DNA of 64,000 nucleotides from an uncultured Dehalococcoidia bacterium (GCA_938015525.1 CALLPC010000005.1:84171-148170), one strand, 5' to 3'. Shown: positions 31,677-41,948, counted from the stretch's first letter. A program made the numbers and translations. The notes: a model not told the origin generated them from the sequence alone.

Positions 31677-32975
31677 TCACACGCCCGCGATACGCTCGTG
31701 CCGCCCGAGGTAGCCCAGCTCCGTCGCCCGCCGGGCCAGCTCCTCCCGGAACTTCGGGTGAGCGATTTCGATCAGCATCCGCGCCCGCTCCCGGATCGTC
31801 CGCCCGTGGAGGTTCCGCGCCCCGTACTCCGTCACCACCCAGTGCACGTCGCCCCGCGTCGTCACCACCCCGCTCGCGGGGACCAGCTCCGGGCAGATGC
31901 GCGAGACCTCGCCGCCCTTCGCCGTCGAAGGCAGCGCGATGATCGGCACCCCGCCCTTCGACCGCGCCGCCCCCCGGATGAAATCCACCTGCCCCCCGAT
32001 CCCGCTGTAGAACCGCGGCCCGACCGAATCCGCCACCACCTGCCCCGTCAGGTCCACGCTCAGCGCCGAGTTAATCGCCACCATCCGCTCCTGCGACGCG
32101 ATGACGTCAACATCGTTCGTATAGTCCACCGGGTGGAACTCCACCTCCGGGTTCCAGTCCACGAAGTCGTACAGCTCCTGGTTCCCCACCGCGAACGCCG
32201 AGACCACCTTCCCCCGGTCGCGCGTCTTCCGTGCACCGTTCACGACCCCGCTCCGGAGGAGCGGCAGCAGCGCCTGCGTGAACATCTCCGTATGCACGCC
32301 GAGGTCCCGGTGCCCCGTCAGCTGCCGAAGCACCGCGCTCGGGATCGTCCCGATGCCCATCTGCAGCGTCGAGCCGTCCTGCACGAGTGCTGCGACGTGC
32401 CGCCCGATGTCCATCGCCTCCGGCCCCGGCTCCTCCAGCACCACCTGCGGCAGCTGCTCGTCCACTTCCACCGCAAGGTCGATGAAGCTCGCATCGAGGC
32501 TGTGCCCGAACGTCCGCGGCATCCGCGGGTTCACCTGCGCCACCACCACCCGGGCGTGGACCGCCGCCGCCATCGCGCAGTCGACCGATACGCCGAGCGT
32601 GCATCGCCCCTCCCGGTCCGGCGGGCTCACCTGCAGGAATGCCACGTCCAGCGGCAGCGCTCCCCCCGCCTCGAACTGCCGCGGGATATCCGAGAGGAAG
32701 ATCGGCGTGTAATCCGCCCGCCCCTCCTGCACCGCCTGGCGCACGTTCGGCCCGATGAACAGCGCGTTGTGCCGGAACCGCTCTTCCATTCCCGGCTCCA
32801 CATACGGGGCCGGGGCATCCGTGTGGAGATGCACGATCTCCACGTCCCGCAGGTCATCGCGGATCGCCACCAGCCCCTCGACCAGCACGCGCGGCGTGCA
32901 CACCCCGCCGTGGACATACACCCGGTCGCCGTGCTGCACCGCGCCGACCGCTTCGTCGAGACTCACATACCGCAT
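31677..32975 (-). CDS. acetyl-CoA hydrolase/4-hydroxybutyrate CoA-transferase family protein
   Basis: 432 residues, paralogous to the product of 26676-28001 but clearly diverged. Marks: LQMGIGTIPSAVLRQLTGH, the catalytic-glutamate motif LGVHTEMFTQALLPLL, DSVGPRFYSGIGGQVDFIRG and VVTEYGARNLHGRTIRERA. The LGVHTEMF and SGIGGQVDF forms are closer to characterised 4-hydroxybutyrate and butyryl-CoA:acetate transferases than those of the other copy. Single gene, convergent with the DUF4097 gene (nine bases between stops) and divergent from the photolyase gene. No clear promoter was identified. Confidence 0.92.
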   Translation of the reverse strand: MRYVSLDEAVGAVQHGDRVYVHGGVCTPRVLVEGLVAIRDDLRDVEIVHLHTDAPAPYVEPGMEERFRHNALFIGPNVRQAVQEGRADYTPIFLSDIPRQFEAGGALPLDVAFLQVSPPDREGRCTLGVSVDCAMAAAVHARVVVAQVNPRMPRTFGHSLDASFIDLAVEVDEQLPQVVLEEPGPEAMDIGRHVAALVQDGSTLQMGIGTIPSAVLRQLTGHRDLGVHTEMFTQALLPLLRSGVVNGARKTRDRGKVVSAFAVGNQELYDFVDWNPEVEFHPVDYTNDVDVIASQERMVAINSALSVDLTGQVVADSVGPRFYSGIGGQVDFIRGAARSKGGVPIIALPSTAKGGEVSRICPELVPASGVVTTRGDVHWVVTEYGARNLHGRTIRERARMLIEIAHPKFREELARRATELGYLGRHERIAGV

Positions 32976-33070
32976 CCCCGTTAGCCTCTCGCGAAACCCG
33001 TGAACACCGCAACACCCGTGCAGGCGCGGTCACCGCAGCCGCCCGTGCCCGGCTGCCACACTAATTCCCG

Positions 33071-34486
33071 ATGACCAGCGTCCTCTGGTTCCGGCGCGAC
33101 CTCCGCCTCCACGACCACCCCGCTCTCCGCGCCGCTATCGACGCCGGCCCGGTTGCACCTCTCTTCGTCCTCGACCCCGTCCTGGTCCGGGGCCGCTGGT
33201 CCTCACCGAACCGCACGGCCTTCCTCCTCGCCTCCCTCCGCGACCTCGATGCCGCCCTCCGCGCCCGCGGCGCCCGCCTCCACCTTCGCATTGGCAGACC
33301 CGCTGAAGAAGTGCCCCGCTTCGCCATCGAAATCGGCGCCGGCGCCGTCTTCGTCAGCCGCGATTACAGCCCCTACGCCCGCCGGCGCGATGCCGCCGTC
33401 GCCCGCGCCCTCGAAGCGCACGGCATCGGCTTCCACGCCCGGCGCGGCACCCTCGTCCACGAGCCGGAAGAGGTCCGGGGCGCCGCTGGCCAGCCGCTCA
33501 CCGTATTCACCCCGTTCCACCGCGCCTGGAGCGCCCTGCCCCTCCGCGCCCCGTTCCCCGCCCCCGCCCGGATCCCCGCTGCCGACCACCCCGACCCCGG
33601 CGCCATCCCCTCCCCGGCCGACCTCGGCCTCCCGCCGCCCGTCGAGGCCCTCCCCGCCGCCGGCGAACCGGCGGCCCGCGCCCGCCTCCAGCGCTTCCTC
33701 GCCGGGCCCGTCTGCGCCTACGCGGAAACGCGCGACCGCCTCGACCTCGCCGGCACCTCCCGCCTCAGCCAGGACCTCCACCTCGGCCTCCTCTCCCCCC
33801 TCGAAGTCGTGACCGCCGCCCGCGCGGCCCCCTGCGAGAGCGCAAAGTTCGTCTCCGAAGTCGCCTGGCGCGAGTTCTACCATCACGTCCTCTGGCACCA
33901 CCCCCGCGTCCTGCGCGAGCCGTTCCAGCAGGCCTTCGCTGCCATTCCCTGGCGCCGCGACCAGGCCGCCTTCGAAGCCTGGACGGCCGGCCGCACCGGC
34001 TACCCCCTCGTCGACGCCGCCATGCGCGAACTCGCCGCCACCGGCTACATGCACAACCGTGCCCGGATGGTCGCCGCCTCCTTCCTCGCGAAAGACCTCC
34101 TCCTCGACTGGCGGCTCGGCGAAACCCACTTCATGCGCCACCTCGTCGATGGCGACGTCGCCAACAACGACGGCGGCTGGCAATGGGCCGCCTCCGTCGG
34201 CACCGACGCCCAGCCCTACTTCCGCATCTTCAACCCCGTGCTCCAGGCCAAGAAGTTCGACCCCGAAGGAAGTTACCTCCGCCGCTGGCTTCCCGAGCTT
34301 CGCCGCGTCCCCGTGCGCTACGTCCACGAGCCCTGGACCATGCCGCCCTCAGTCCAGGCCGAAGCCGGCTGCATCATCGGCCGCGACTACCCCGCGCCCA
34401 TCGTCGACCACCGCGCTGCCCGCGAGCAGGCTCTCGCCGTCTTCGAGGCCGCCCGGGAAGCCGCTACCCCGAAAGCCGGTCGATGA
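33071..34486 (+). CDS. phr: deoxyribodipyrimidine photo-lyase
   Basis: FAD enzyme that splits UV-induced cyclobutane pyrimidine dimers using blue light. 471 residues: N-terminal alpha/beta antenna domain (VLWFRRDLRLHDHPAL, DYSPYARRRDAAV) and C-terminal FAD domain (TSRLSQDLHLGLLSPLEV, VAWREFYHHVLWHHP, FEAWTAGRTGYPLVDAAMRE, YMHNRARMVAASFLAKD, and QWAASVGTDAQPYFRIFNP). All are hallmarks of class I CPD photolyase. The 3' end overlaps the convergent mgtE gene by 23 bases. A 7-bp inverted repeat lies at 33035-33056 upstream. It indicates exposure to light in the habitat. Confidence 0.95.
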   Translation: MTSVLWFRRDLRLHDHPALRAAIDAGPVAPLFVLDPVLVRGRWSSPNRTAFLLASLRDLDAALRARGARLHLRIGRPAEEVPRFAIEIGAGAVFVSRDYSPYARRRDAAVARALEAHGIGFHARRGTLVHEPEEVRGAAGQPLTVFTPFHRAWSALPLRAPFPAPARIPAADHPDPGAIPSPADLGLPPPVEALPAAGEPAARARLQRFLAGPVCAYAETRDRLDLAGTSRLSQDLHLGLLSPLEVVTAARAAPCESAKFVSEVAWREFYHHVLWHHPRVLREPFQQAFAAIPWRRDQAAFEAWTAGRTGYPLVDAAMRELAATGYMHNRARMVAASFLAKDLLLDWRLGETHFMRHLVDGDVANNDGGWQWAASVGTDAQPYFRIFNPVLQAKKFDPEGSYLRRWLPELRRVPVRYVHEPWTMPPSVQAEAGCIIGRDYPAPIVDHRAAREQALAVFEAAREAATPKAGR

Positions 34487-35819
34487 GCACCGTCCCCAGG
34501 CCCAGGAGCATCAAAAAGCCCATCACATCCGTGAACGTCGTCAGCCAGATGGAGCTCGCCACTGCCGGGTCGCCGCCCAGCCGCTTGATCGTCAGCGGGA
34601 TGAGCGCCCCCATGATGCCGGCAATCAGCACGTTCAGCAGCAGCGCGACGAACACCACGAGCCCGAGCCACGGATTCAGCGAGAGCAGCAGCGCCAGCCC
34701 TGCCGTCAGCGTCCCCGCCAGCACCCCGTGCACGACCCCGAACCCGAGCTCCTTCCGGAGCACCAGCAGCCAGTCCGACAGCTTCACATCCCCGAGCGCG
34801 ATCCCGCGCACCACCAGCGTCACCGCCTGCGTGCCGGTGTTCCCCGCATGCCCCGCGATCACCGGCATGAACACCGCCAGCGTCGCCGCCCGCGCAATCG
34901 TCTCCTCGAACGGCCGCACCACCAGCGCCGCCACGAACGCGGTCGCCAGGTTCACCAGCAGCCACGGCACCCGCCGCTTCACCGACCGCCACACGGGCGC
35001 CAGCACCGTCTCGGCCTCGTCCAGGCCGACCATCCGGTACATGTCCTCCGTCGCCTCTTCCTGCAGCACGTCGATCAGGTCGTCGGCCGTCATCACCCCT
35101 TCCAGCCGCCCCTCGGCATCCACCACCGGCACCGCGAGCAGGTTGTACCGCTGCAGGATCCGCGCCGCCTCCTCCTGGTCGGCGTCCGTCGTCACGGCGT
35201 GGACGTCCCGCTGCGTAATCTCCTTCAGCAGCGTCTTCGGCGAGGACACCAGCAGGTCCCGGATCGAGACTACCCCCTGCAGCACCCGGTCGTTGTCCAC
35301 CACGTACAGGTAGTAGGCGCGTTCCGAAGGCGGCCGCAGCACGCGCAGGTAATCGATCGCCTGCTGCACCGTGATGTTTTCGTTCAGGGCGACGAAGCCG
35401 CGCGACATGATGCCGCCGGCCGATTCGTCCCCGTACTGGAGCAGCTCGGCGACCTCCTCGCCGCGGTCCATCTGCGCCAGCGTCTCCGCCTGCTCCTCCG
35501 GCTCCAGCTGCTGGATGACGTCCGCCGCGACGTCGTCCTCCGCCTCCTCCAGGACCGCCGGCAGGTCCTTCACCCCAACGCTCTTGATGAGCTCCCGCAG
35601 GTCATCGTCTTCGACGTACTCGAACAGCTCCGCCACCACATCCGTCGGCAGGTGGTCGAGCAGCGTCACCCGCTCCTCCTCCGGGAGCTCGAGGACGAGG
35701 TCCGCCAGGTCAGCCGGGTGAAGCGACGTTACGAGCGCGACGAGCTTCGCCCACTCACCGCTCGCCGCCAGTGCGCGCGCGTCATCGAAAAGCTCCCGGA
35801 CAGCCACGTCGTCGGCCAC
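34464..35819 (-). CDS. mgtE: magnesium transporter MgtE
   Basis: Mg2+-gated Mg2+ channel. 451 residues: N-terminal superhelical domain (LHPADLADLVLELPEEERV), a pair of CBS domains (MSRGFVALNENITVQQAI and VTTDADQEEAARILQRYNLL) and five membrane helices with the signature PVIAGHAGNTGTQAVTLVVR. I set the start at GTG 35819, because the open frame upstream to 35909 has no family resemblance and AGGACC precedes the GTG. Intracellular Mg2+ binding to the CBS and N domains closes the pore. I see no M-box riboswitch in the leader. Confidence 0.94.
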   Translation of the reverse strand: MADDVAVRELFDDARALAASGEWAKLVALVTSLHPADLADLVLELPEEERVTLLDHLPTDVVAELFEYVEDDDLRELIKSVGVKDLPAVLEEAEDDVAADVIQQLEPEEQAETLAQMDRGEEVAELLQYGDESAGGIMSRGFVALNENITVQQAIDYLRVLRPPSERAYYLYVVDNDRVLQGVVSIRDLLVSSPKTLLKEITQRDVHAVTTDADQEEAARILQRYNLLAVPVVDAEGRLEGVMTADDLIDVLQEEATEDMYRMVGLDEAETVLAPVWRSVKRRVPWLLVNLATAFVAALVVRPFEETIARAATLAVFMPVIAGHAGNTGTQAVTLVVRGIALGDVKLSDWLLVLRKELGFGVVHGVLAGTLTAGLALLLSLNPWLGLVVFVALLLNVLIAGIMGALIPLTIKRLGGDPAVASSIWLTTFTDVMGFLMLLGLGTVLIDRLSG

Positions 35820-35964
35820 GGAAGGGTCCTGCCTAGCGGAGGTTCGAGGCACGCGGGTGTGCGCACGGACCCGAACGTACGCCCCGCCCCCGAAACGGTC
35901 AAACACCACCGCCAGGTAACGCGGAGTTTGCCCTCCGTTTGCTCAAACGCTTGAACCGTTGATC

Positions 35965-35970
35965 TATAAT
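35965..35970 (+). promoter_or_regulatory. -10 element TATAAT of the secreted-protein pair
   Basis: A perfect TATAAT lies 29 bases before the GTG at 36000, with a GAGGAGGT ribosome site between. A TCAA-N4-TTGA inverted repeat (35943-35954) sits just upstream. Confidence 0.6.
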
Positions 35971-35999
35971 CGCCGGGATTTCACTGCGAGGAGGTCCCC

Positions 36000-37046
36000 G
36001 TGCACCGGAACCGCTTCCTGGCAGCCGCGGCGACGGTGCTCGGTGCGGCTGCTCTCATCCCCATCGCCGCCGCCCTTGGTGACGACAGCCCCGGCGGCAG
36101 CCGGGTCGAAGCCGTCACCGCCCTCGCCACCACCTTCACCTACCAGGGCCGCCTCGTCGATGCCGGGAGCCCCGCGAACGGCACCTACGACCTCCGCTTC
36201 ATCCTCTACGACGCCGAGACCGGCGGCGCCCAGGTCGGCACCACCGTCACCCGCGACGATGTCCAGGTCGCCAGCGGTCTCTTCACCGTCGAGCTCGACT
36301 TCGGCGCCGCCGCCTTCCAGGGCGATGCCCGCTGGCTGGAGATCGCCGTCCGGCCCGGCAGCTCCACCGGCGCGTTTACCGTCCTCTCCCCGCGCCAGCC
36401 GGTCAGCCCCGCACCCTACGCGCTCTTCGCCGCGGCCGCCGGCAGCCTGAAGGTGCCGCTCACCGTCAGCGCCAGCAGCGCCGGGGTCCCTTCCACGCCG
36501 GCCGGCCTCATCACCGTCAACCAGTCCGGGACGGGCATCGCCCTCGCCGCCAACCGCACCGCCGATACCCCGGCCGAATTCCCCGCCCTCCTCGGCGTCA
36601 ACGCCGGCGCCGGGGCCGGCGTCCAGGGCGAATCGACCCGCACCGGCGGCATCGGCGTGCGCGGCTACGCCACCGACGGCACCGCCGGCCAGTTCGTCGG
36701 GCCCGTCGCCCTCGACCTCCAGGGCGCCCTCAAAGTCTCCAGCGACGTCGCCTTCGTCCACACCGTGGCCACCAGCGGGACCGGAAAAAACACCTGCGCG
36801 GACAGCAATGCGGTAACCGTCCTCGCCCACCCGCTCCTCGACGGCGACCCCAACGCGCTGATTTTCGTCATGCCAAAGACCGTGGACCCGGCCGGGCTCC
36901 CAGCCCCGGCCAACTTCGGCGTCCAGTACCGCTCGAGTTCCCTCGCCCCGTGCACCGGGGTCGCCGGGCGCTGGACCATCTACACCACAGACGCTTCGAA
37001 TTTCGAGAACGGCGCCACCTTCAACGTCCTGGTCATCACGAGATGA
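36000..37046 (+). CDS. secreted protein with YQGRL-type N-terminal domain
   Basis: 348 residues with a signal peptide (cleavage probably after about residue 25). Residues 40-145 form a domain seen in many exported proteins of Chloroflexota, Planctomycetes and others: FTYQGRLVDAGSPANGTYDL, FILYDAETGGAQVG, GLFTVELDFG, RWLEIAVRPG and LSPRQPVSPAPYALFA. The middle carries Gly/Ala-rich repeats (GVNAGAGAGVQGESTRTGGI), similar to phage-tail-fibre-like sequences. A C-terminal domain has two cysteines (NTCADSN and APCTG). Strong GAGGAGGT ribosome site and TATAAT suggest high expression. The function is unknown; surface exposure is likely. Confidence 0.8.
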   Translation: MHRNRFLAAAATVLGAAALIPIAAALGDDSPGGSRVEAVTALATTFTYQGRLVDAGSPANGTYDLRFILYDAETGGAQVGTTVTRDDVQVASGLFTVELDFGAAAFQGDARWLEIAVRPGSSTGAFTVLSPRQPVSPAPYALFAAAAGSLKVPLTVSASSAGVPSTPAGLITVNQSGTGIALAANRTADTPAEFPALLGVNAGAGAGVQGESTRTGGIGVRGYATDGTAGQFVGPVALDLQGALKVSSDVAFVHTVATSGTGKNTCADSNAVTVLAHPLLDGDPNALIFVMPKTVDPAGLPAPANFGVQYRSSSLAPCTGVAGRWTIYTTDASNFENGATFNVLVITR

Positions 37047-37342
37047 GCCGCCGGACCCGCCGCGCCGTCGCCCTCGCCGCTGCCGCCTTTGCCGGCCTCG
37101 CGACCCTCGTCGCCGTCCTCGGCCAGGTCTCCTCCGGCTCCTACGAACTCTGGTGGCGGACCGCCTCCGGCGGCGGCCGCACGGCCGGTGGCAGCTTCGA
37201 ACTCCGCGGAGCCATCGGCCAGCCGCTCGCCGGCCGCTCGGCCGGCGGTGACTACGCCGTCGCCTCCGGCTTCTATCCCGGCGGCGGCGTCGATAAGTAC
37301 TACCGCTACCTTCCCCAGCTCGCCAGGGACGGCACCAACTGA
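37043..37342 (+). CDS. small secreted protein (GQP..GG.Y.V..GF-type)
   Basis: 99 residues with an N-terminal hydrophobic export signal (about residues 9-27). The mature part contains GSFELRGAIGQPLAGRSAGG followed by DYAVASGFYPGG, a motif that accompanies YQGRL-type proteins in several phyla. The ATG overlaps the preceding stop (ATGA), so the two are co-translated and probably act together at the surface. A hairpin terminator follows. Function unknown. Confidence 0.75.
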   Translation: MSRRTRRAVALAAAAFAGLATLVAVLGQVSSGSYELWWRTASGGGRTAGGSFELRGAIGQPLAGRSAGGDYAVASGFYPGGGVDKYYRYLPQLARDGTN

Positions 37343-37368
37343 CCCCGCCAGCCGCCCGGTAGCGACAC

Positions 37369-37399
37369 GGGCCGCAGCCAGTGGGAGAGGCTGCGGCCC
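37369..37399 (+). terminator. hairpin terminator of the secreted-protein operon
   Basis: Perfect 11-bp stem (GGGCCGCAGCC/GGCTGCGGCCC) with a 9-base loop, followed by a modest T-containing tract (TCCGTCTTCC). It may serve the convergent methyltransferase gene as well. Confidence 0.65.
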
Positions 37400-37433
37400 A
37401 TCCGTCTTCCCCCGCCCGCCGACGACCTCCCGG

Positions 37434-38318
37434 TCAGCGGCCCTCGCCGTCGGCTTCAGCGGGCGGCCACGAAATCACCGACGAATACCGCCGCACCACC
37501 GGCGCCCGCACCAGCCCCCCGCCGGCATCGCACGCCCGGGCGACCAGCTCCCGGAACCGCGCCAGCCGCTCCTCGTAGTCCGCCAGCCCCGGGCGGACGT
37601 GGTACATCCACGCGTACTCGCCGACCACCTCGTCCAGCGGCCGCGGCTCCCGGGCCGGCGTCGCCACGGGCTCAACCCGCACCCGCCGACCCATCGCCAG
37701 CAGCACCGCCACGAGCTCCCGGAGCGCCGGCAGCTCCCGGAACTCGCTCCCCCACAGCTCGCGCCACAGGCCCGGGAGCGGCGTGTTCGGCGCACGGTCG
37801 AACGCCACCACCGCGCACAGCCGCCGGGCGTGCCGCTCCATCGCCGCGAGGAAGCTCCCGAGGTCGTCGATGGCGTACAGCACGTTCGCCGCCAGCGCGA
37901 CGTCCCCCGCCGGCACCAGCCCGTCCCCGGGCGGGGGCCAGGCCATGTCGATGACGTCGATGTTCCCCCGGCCTGCCTCCCGCGCCGCGTCCGCCAGCTG
38001 CGCCCGCATCGCAGGGGACGGCTCGACCGCCACGACCCGGGCCACCTTCTCCGCCAGCGGCACCGCGAACCGCCCGCCGCCGGCGCCGATGTCCAACCAC
38101 GTATCCCCCGGCTCTGCGAGGGCGAGCAGGGGCTCCAGCTCCGGCACCGGCATCCGCCCCGGCCGGAAATTCGCCGCCCGGTCCGCCCAGTAGTCGTGCC
38201 CGGGCGGGCGTTCTCCTTCGAGCGCATCGATGTACGCCCGGTTCGCAAGGACCAGCTCACGGTAGGCGGCCAGCGCCTCCTCCGCCGAAAGCCGCAGCGG
38301 CCCGGCAGCCGGGCTCAC
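37434..38318 (-). CDS. class I SAM-dependent methyltransferase
   Basis: 294 residues from a GTG at 38318. Motif I reads TWLDIGAGGGRFAVPLAEKV and the acidic residue follows in VVAVEPSPAMRAQL; VALAANVLYAIDDLGSFLAAM is the motif after. The C-terminal third has RPLDEVVGEYAWMYHVRP. The frame is open upstream through the tRNA-His gene, but that extension is a tRNA read as protein and is excluded. The gene follows tRNA-His by about 66 bases. Substrate not known. Confidence 0.8.
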   Translation of the reverse strand: MSPAAGPLRLSAEEALAAYRELVLANRAYIDALEGERPPGHDYWADRAANFRPGRMPVPELEPLLALAEPGDTWLDIGAGGGRFAVPLAEKVARVVAVEPSPAMRAQLADAAREAGRGNIDVIDMAWPPPGDGLVPAGDVALAANVLYAIDDLGSFLAAMERHARRLCAVVAFDRAPNTPLPGLWRELWGSEFRELPALRELVAVLLAMGRRVRVEPVATPAREPRPLDEVVGEYAWMYHVRPGLADYEERLARFRELVARACDAGGGLVRAPVVRRYSSVISWPPAEADGEGR

Positions 38319-38384
38319 GGCAGGGCCCCCGGCGTCCGCTTCCCCGGGAACCGGGCAGGAAACGAGATTACGCTGAAGGAAAGA

Positions 38385-38461
38385 TGGGGCGAGCGGTGGG
38401 ATTCGAACCCACGATCTTCTGAGCCACAATCAGACGCGTTGACCACTACGCTACGCCCGCC
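38385..38461 (-). tRNA. tRNA-His (anticodon GTG)
   Basis: A 77-base cloverleaf on the minus strand. The anticodon stem TCTGA/TCAGA encloses TTGTGGC, giving anticodon GTG. The T arm is GTGGG-TTCGAAT-CCCAC. The acceptor stem GCGGGCG/CGCTCGC has one G-U pair. The extra G at -1 faces discriminator C73, the identity element of tRNA-His, and CCA is encoded. Confidence 0.97.
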
Positions 38462-38518
38462 ATGGCGCGTTCCCATCCTACCAGCCCGCCGCTGCCAAAT
38501 GCCACCTGCCCGCCGTCG

Positions 38519-39184
38519 TCAGTAGTTGGATACGTTCAGCTCGTCCATGTGCCCGGTCACCATATAGATGACCCGTTCACAGATGTTGGTGCACCGGTCC
38601 GCGATTCGTTCCAGGTTGTGCGCCGTCCACAGCAGATAGGTGTTTCGCTGGATGGTCGAAGGGTCGGCCACCATCGCCTGGAAGCACTCGTCGTACACGC
38701 TGTCCTGCAGCCGGTCCACCTCGTCGTCCGCGTAGCAAATCTGGCGGGCCGCCTCGACGTCAAGGTCGATGTAGGCCCGCAGCGAATCGCGCAGCATCGC
38801 CACGGCGCGGTCCGCCATCGCCGGGATGTAGCCGAGCCGCCGCGGCAGCGGCTCGGTCTCCATCATGGTGTTGATGCGCGCGATACCCTCCGCGTGGTCC
38901 CCGATCCGTTCCAGGTCCGTAATAATCGAAAGGACGCTCACCAGCGCCCGCAGGTCCGTCGCCATCGGCTGCTGCGTCGCGATGACGAAAATCGCCCGGT
39001 CCTCGATCTCGAACCGCTTCCGGTTGACCCGGTCATCCTCGGCGATGATCCGTTTCGACCACTCCACGTCCCCATCCCGCAGCGATTCGACCGCATCGAG
39101 CACCGCCTTTTCGACCATCGAGCCGAGCGTCAGGACATCGTCCTGGAGCTGGCGGAGCTCCGCCTGGAACAGTTCCCGGGTCAT
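38519..39184 (-). CDS. phoU: phosphate transport system regulator PhoU
   Basis: 221 residues made of two three-helix PhoU repeats with the conserved metal-binding motifs in LERIGDHAEGIARI and LERIADRCTNICERV. PhoU links the Pst transporter with the PhoR-type kinase and represses the regulon when phosphate is ample. AAGGGGGG precedes the ATG. It is last in the pst operon, 23 bases after pstB, which is the standard order. Confidence 0.97.
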   Translation of the reverse strand: MTRELFQAELRQLQDDVLTLGSMVEKAVLDAVESLRDGDVEWSKRIIAEDDRVNRKRFEIEDRAIFVIATQQPMATDLRALVSVLSIITDLERIGDHAEGIARINTMMETEPLPRRLGYIPAMADRAVAMLRDSLRAYIDLDVEAARQICYADDEVDRLQDSVYDECFQAMVADPSTIQRNTYLLWTAHNLERIADRCTNICERVIYMVTGHMDELNVSNY

Positions 39185-39207
39185 TGACGCGCCCCCCTTT
39201 TCGAGGC

Positions 39208-40092
<885 letters not shown>

Positions 40093-40116
40093 CTCTCATC
40101 GTCCTCCTCTCGGCGC

Positions 40117-41013
40117 CTAGAACCGCCGCTGCAGCTTCTGCCGCAGGAAAATTGCCACAGAATTCATCAACAGCAATACCACCAGCAACACGATGATGCC
40201 CGCCGCCGCAACCCCCTGGAACTCCGCCTGCGGCCGCGACACCCAGTTGAAAATCTGGATCGGCAGCACCGTAAACCGGTCCAGCGGGCTGTTCGGCGTG
40301 AACGGTACGTACGTCAGCGCACCGATCGTGATCAGCGGCGCGCTCTCCCCGATCGCCCTCGACGCAGCCAGGATGTTTCCCGTCAGGATCCCCGGGAACG
40401 CATACGGCAACAGGTGGTGCCGGATCGTCTCCCACCGCGTCGCACCGACCGCATACGACGCGTCCCGGATGCTCGGTGGCACTGCGCGGAGCGCCTCCTG
40501 CGTCGCCACCACGATGATCGGCAGGATCAGCAGCGCCATCGTCAGCGACCCGGCCAGGACGCTCCGCTCCAGCGACATCCACCGCACGAACACCTGTAGG
40601 CCCAGCAGGCCGTAGATGATCGACGGCACCGCCGCGAGGTTGGAGATATTGATCTGGATGAAGCTCTTCAGCTTCCCTTCCTGTGCGTACTCCTCCAGGT
40701 AGATCGCCGACATCACCCCGATCGGCAGCGCCAGTATGAGCGTGAAGAACATCATGTACGCCGTGCCGTAAATGGCCGCTTTCGCCCCGGCGCGGTCCGG
40801 GAAGCGCGAGTCGAAGCTCGTCAGGAACTGCCAGTCCAGCCAGGGCAGACCCGTTACGAACGTGTCGATCAGCAGCCAGACGAGCAACCCCAGCCCGATG
40901 CAGATCGCCACCAGGCCCAGCCCGGTAAAGACCGCCCCGGTGACCTTTCGAAACCCAAGCCGGGGCCGGAACTGCGCCCGTGTCGGGAACCCCTCTACCG
41001 TCGTCACTGCCAT
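40117..41013 (-). CDS. pstA: phosphate ABC transporter permease PstA
   Basis: 298 residues with six membrane helices. ATRWETIRHHLLPYAFPGILT is the EAA-type loop that contacts PstB, and the LTGNILAASRAIGESAPLI segment is typical of PstA. Its ATG overlaps the pstC stop (TGATG), so the two permease subunits are translationally coupled. Confidence 0.96.
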   Translation of the reverse strand: MAVTTVEGFPTRAQFRPRLGFRKVTGAVFTGLGLVAICIGLGLLVWLLIDTFVTGLPWLDWQFLTSFDSRFPDRAGAKAAIYGTAYMMFFTLILALPIGVMSAIYLEEYAQEGKLKSFIQINISNLAAVPSIIYGLLGLQVFVRWMSLERSVLAGSLTMALLILPIIVVATQEALRAVPPSIRDASYAVGATRWETIRHHLLPYAFPGILTGNILAASRAIGESAPLITIGALTYVPFTPNSPLDRFTVLPIQIFNWVSRPQAEFQGVAAAGIIVLLVVLLLMNSVAIFLRQKLQRRF

Positions 41014-41948
41014 CAGTCGTACACCTCCCGGAAGCGTCGCACGAACCAGAAGCTGAAGATGTTCATGATGAACGTCAGCACGAAGAGCGTCGTCCCCACC
41101 GCGAACAGCGTCCGGTACTCCAGCGACCCGTACGGCGTATCGCCCAGGCTCACCTGCACGATGTAGGTCGTCATCGTCATCACCGGGACCGTCGGGTCGA
41201 ACGTGAACGTCGGGTTCTGGCCAGCCGCAATCGCCACGATCATCGTCTCGCCCACCGCCCGCGAAAGCGCGAGGATGATCGACGCCACGATGCCCGAGAG
41301 CGCCGCCGGCACCACGACCCGCGTTGCCACCTCCATCCGCGTCGCCCCCAGCCCGTACGCTCCCTCCCGCAGCGCCTGTGGAACCGAGGACATCGCATCC
41401 TCGCTGAGCGACGCCACCAGCGGCACGATCATGACGCCCATCACGATGCCCGGGCTCAGCGAGTTGAACAGCGTCATGTCGATGAACCGCTGCAGGAACG
41501 GCGTCATCACCGTCAGCGCGAAGAAGCCGTACACCACTGTCGGGACGCCAGCGAGCACCTCGAGCGCGGGCTTCAGGACTGCCCGGGCTTTCGGATTCGC
41601 GAATTCACTCAGGTAGATCGCGGCCATCAGCCCTACCGGCACCGCAACCAGCAGCGCAATCACCGAGGTCAGGACGGTCGCTGAGACGAGCGCCCAGATG
41701 CCGAACTTCTTGATCGAGAACAGCGGCGTCCACTGCGTCTCCGTGATGAATTCGATGAACGACACGACCCGGAAGAACGCGAAGGTCTCCCCCGCCAGCG
41801 ACAGGATGATCCCCGCAGTCGTGAACGCCCCGACGGTCGCCGCGATGAAAAAGAGCCCTGCAATCGCTCCCTCCCGCAGCTGCCTCCCGCGCTTGTGCCC
41901 GAGGCCCCCGCGCATCGGGTACGCACCTCGCCATACGTCCTGCGTCAC
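41013..41948 (-). CDS. pstC: phosphate ABC transporter permease PstC
   Basis: 311 residues from a GTG at 41948 with GGGGGAG four bases upstream; an ATG at 41915 (300 residues) is also possible. Six membrane helices; VLAGVPTVVYGFFALTVMTP and LGATRMEVATRVVVPAALSG (EAA loop) match PstC, as does ALSRAVGETMIVAIAAG. It follows pstS after 105 bases that hold a strong hairpin, which probably lowers its expression relative to pstS. Confidence 0.95.
   Translation of the reverse strand: MTQDVWRGAYPMRGGLGHKRGRQLREGAIAGLFFIAATVGAFTTAGIILSLAGETFAFFRVVSFIEFITETQWTPLFSIKKFGIWALVSATVLTSVIALLVAVPVGLMAAIYLSEFANPKARAVLKPALEVLAGVPTVVYGFFALTVMTPFLQRFIDMTLFNSLSPGIVMGVMIVPLVASLSEDAMSSVPQALREGAYGLGATRMEVATRVVVPAALSGIVASIILALSRAVGETMIVAIAAGQNPTFTFDPTVPVMTMTTYIVQVSLGDTPYGSLEYRTLFAVGTTLFVLTFIMNIFSFWFVRRFREVYD

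Noticed and set aside
38319..38429. Methyltransferase start inside tRNA-His
   Set aside because: The frame is open only because the tRNA is read as codons; a GTG at 38318 gives a normal protein.
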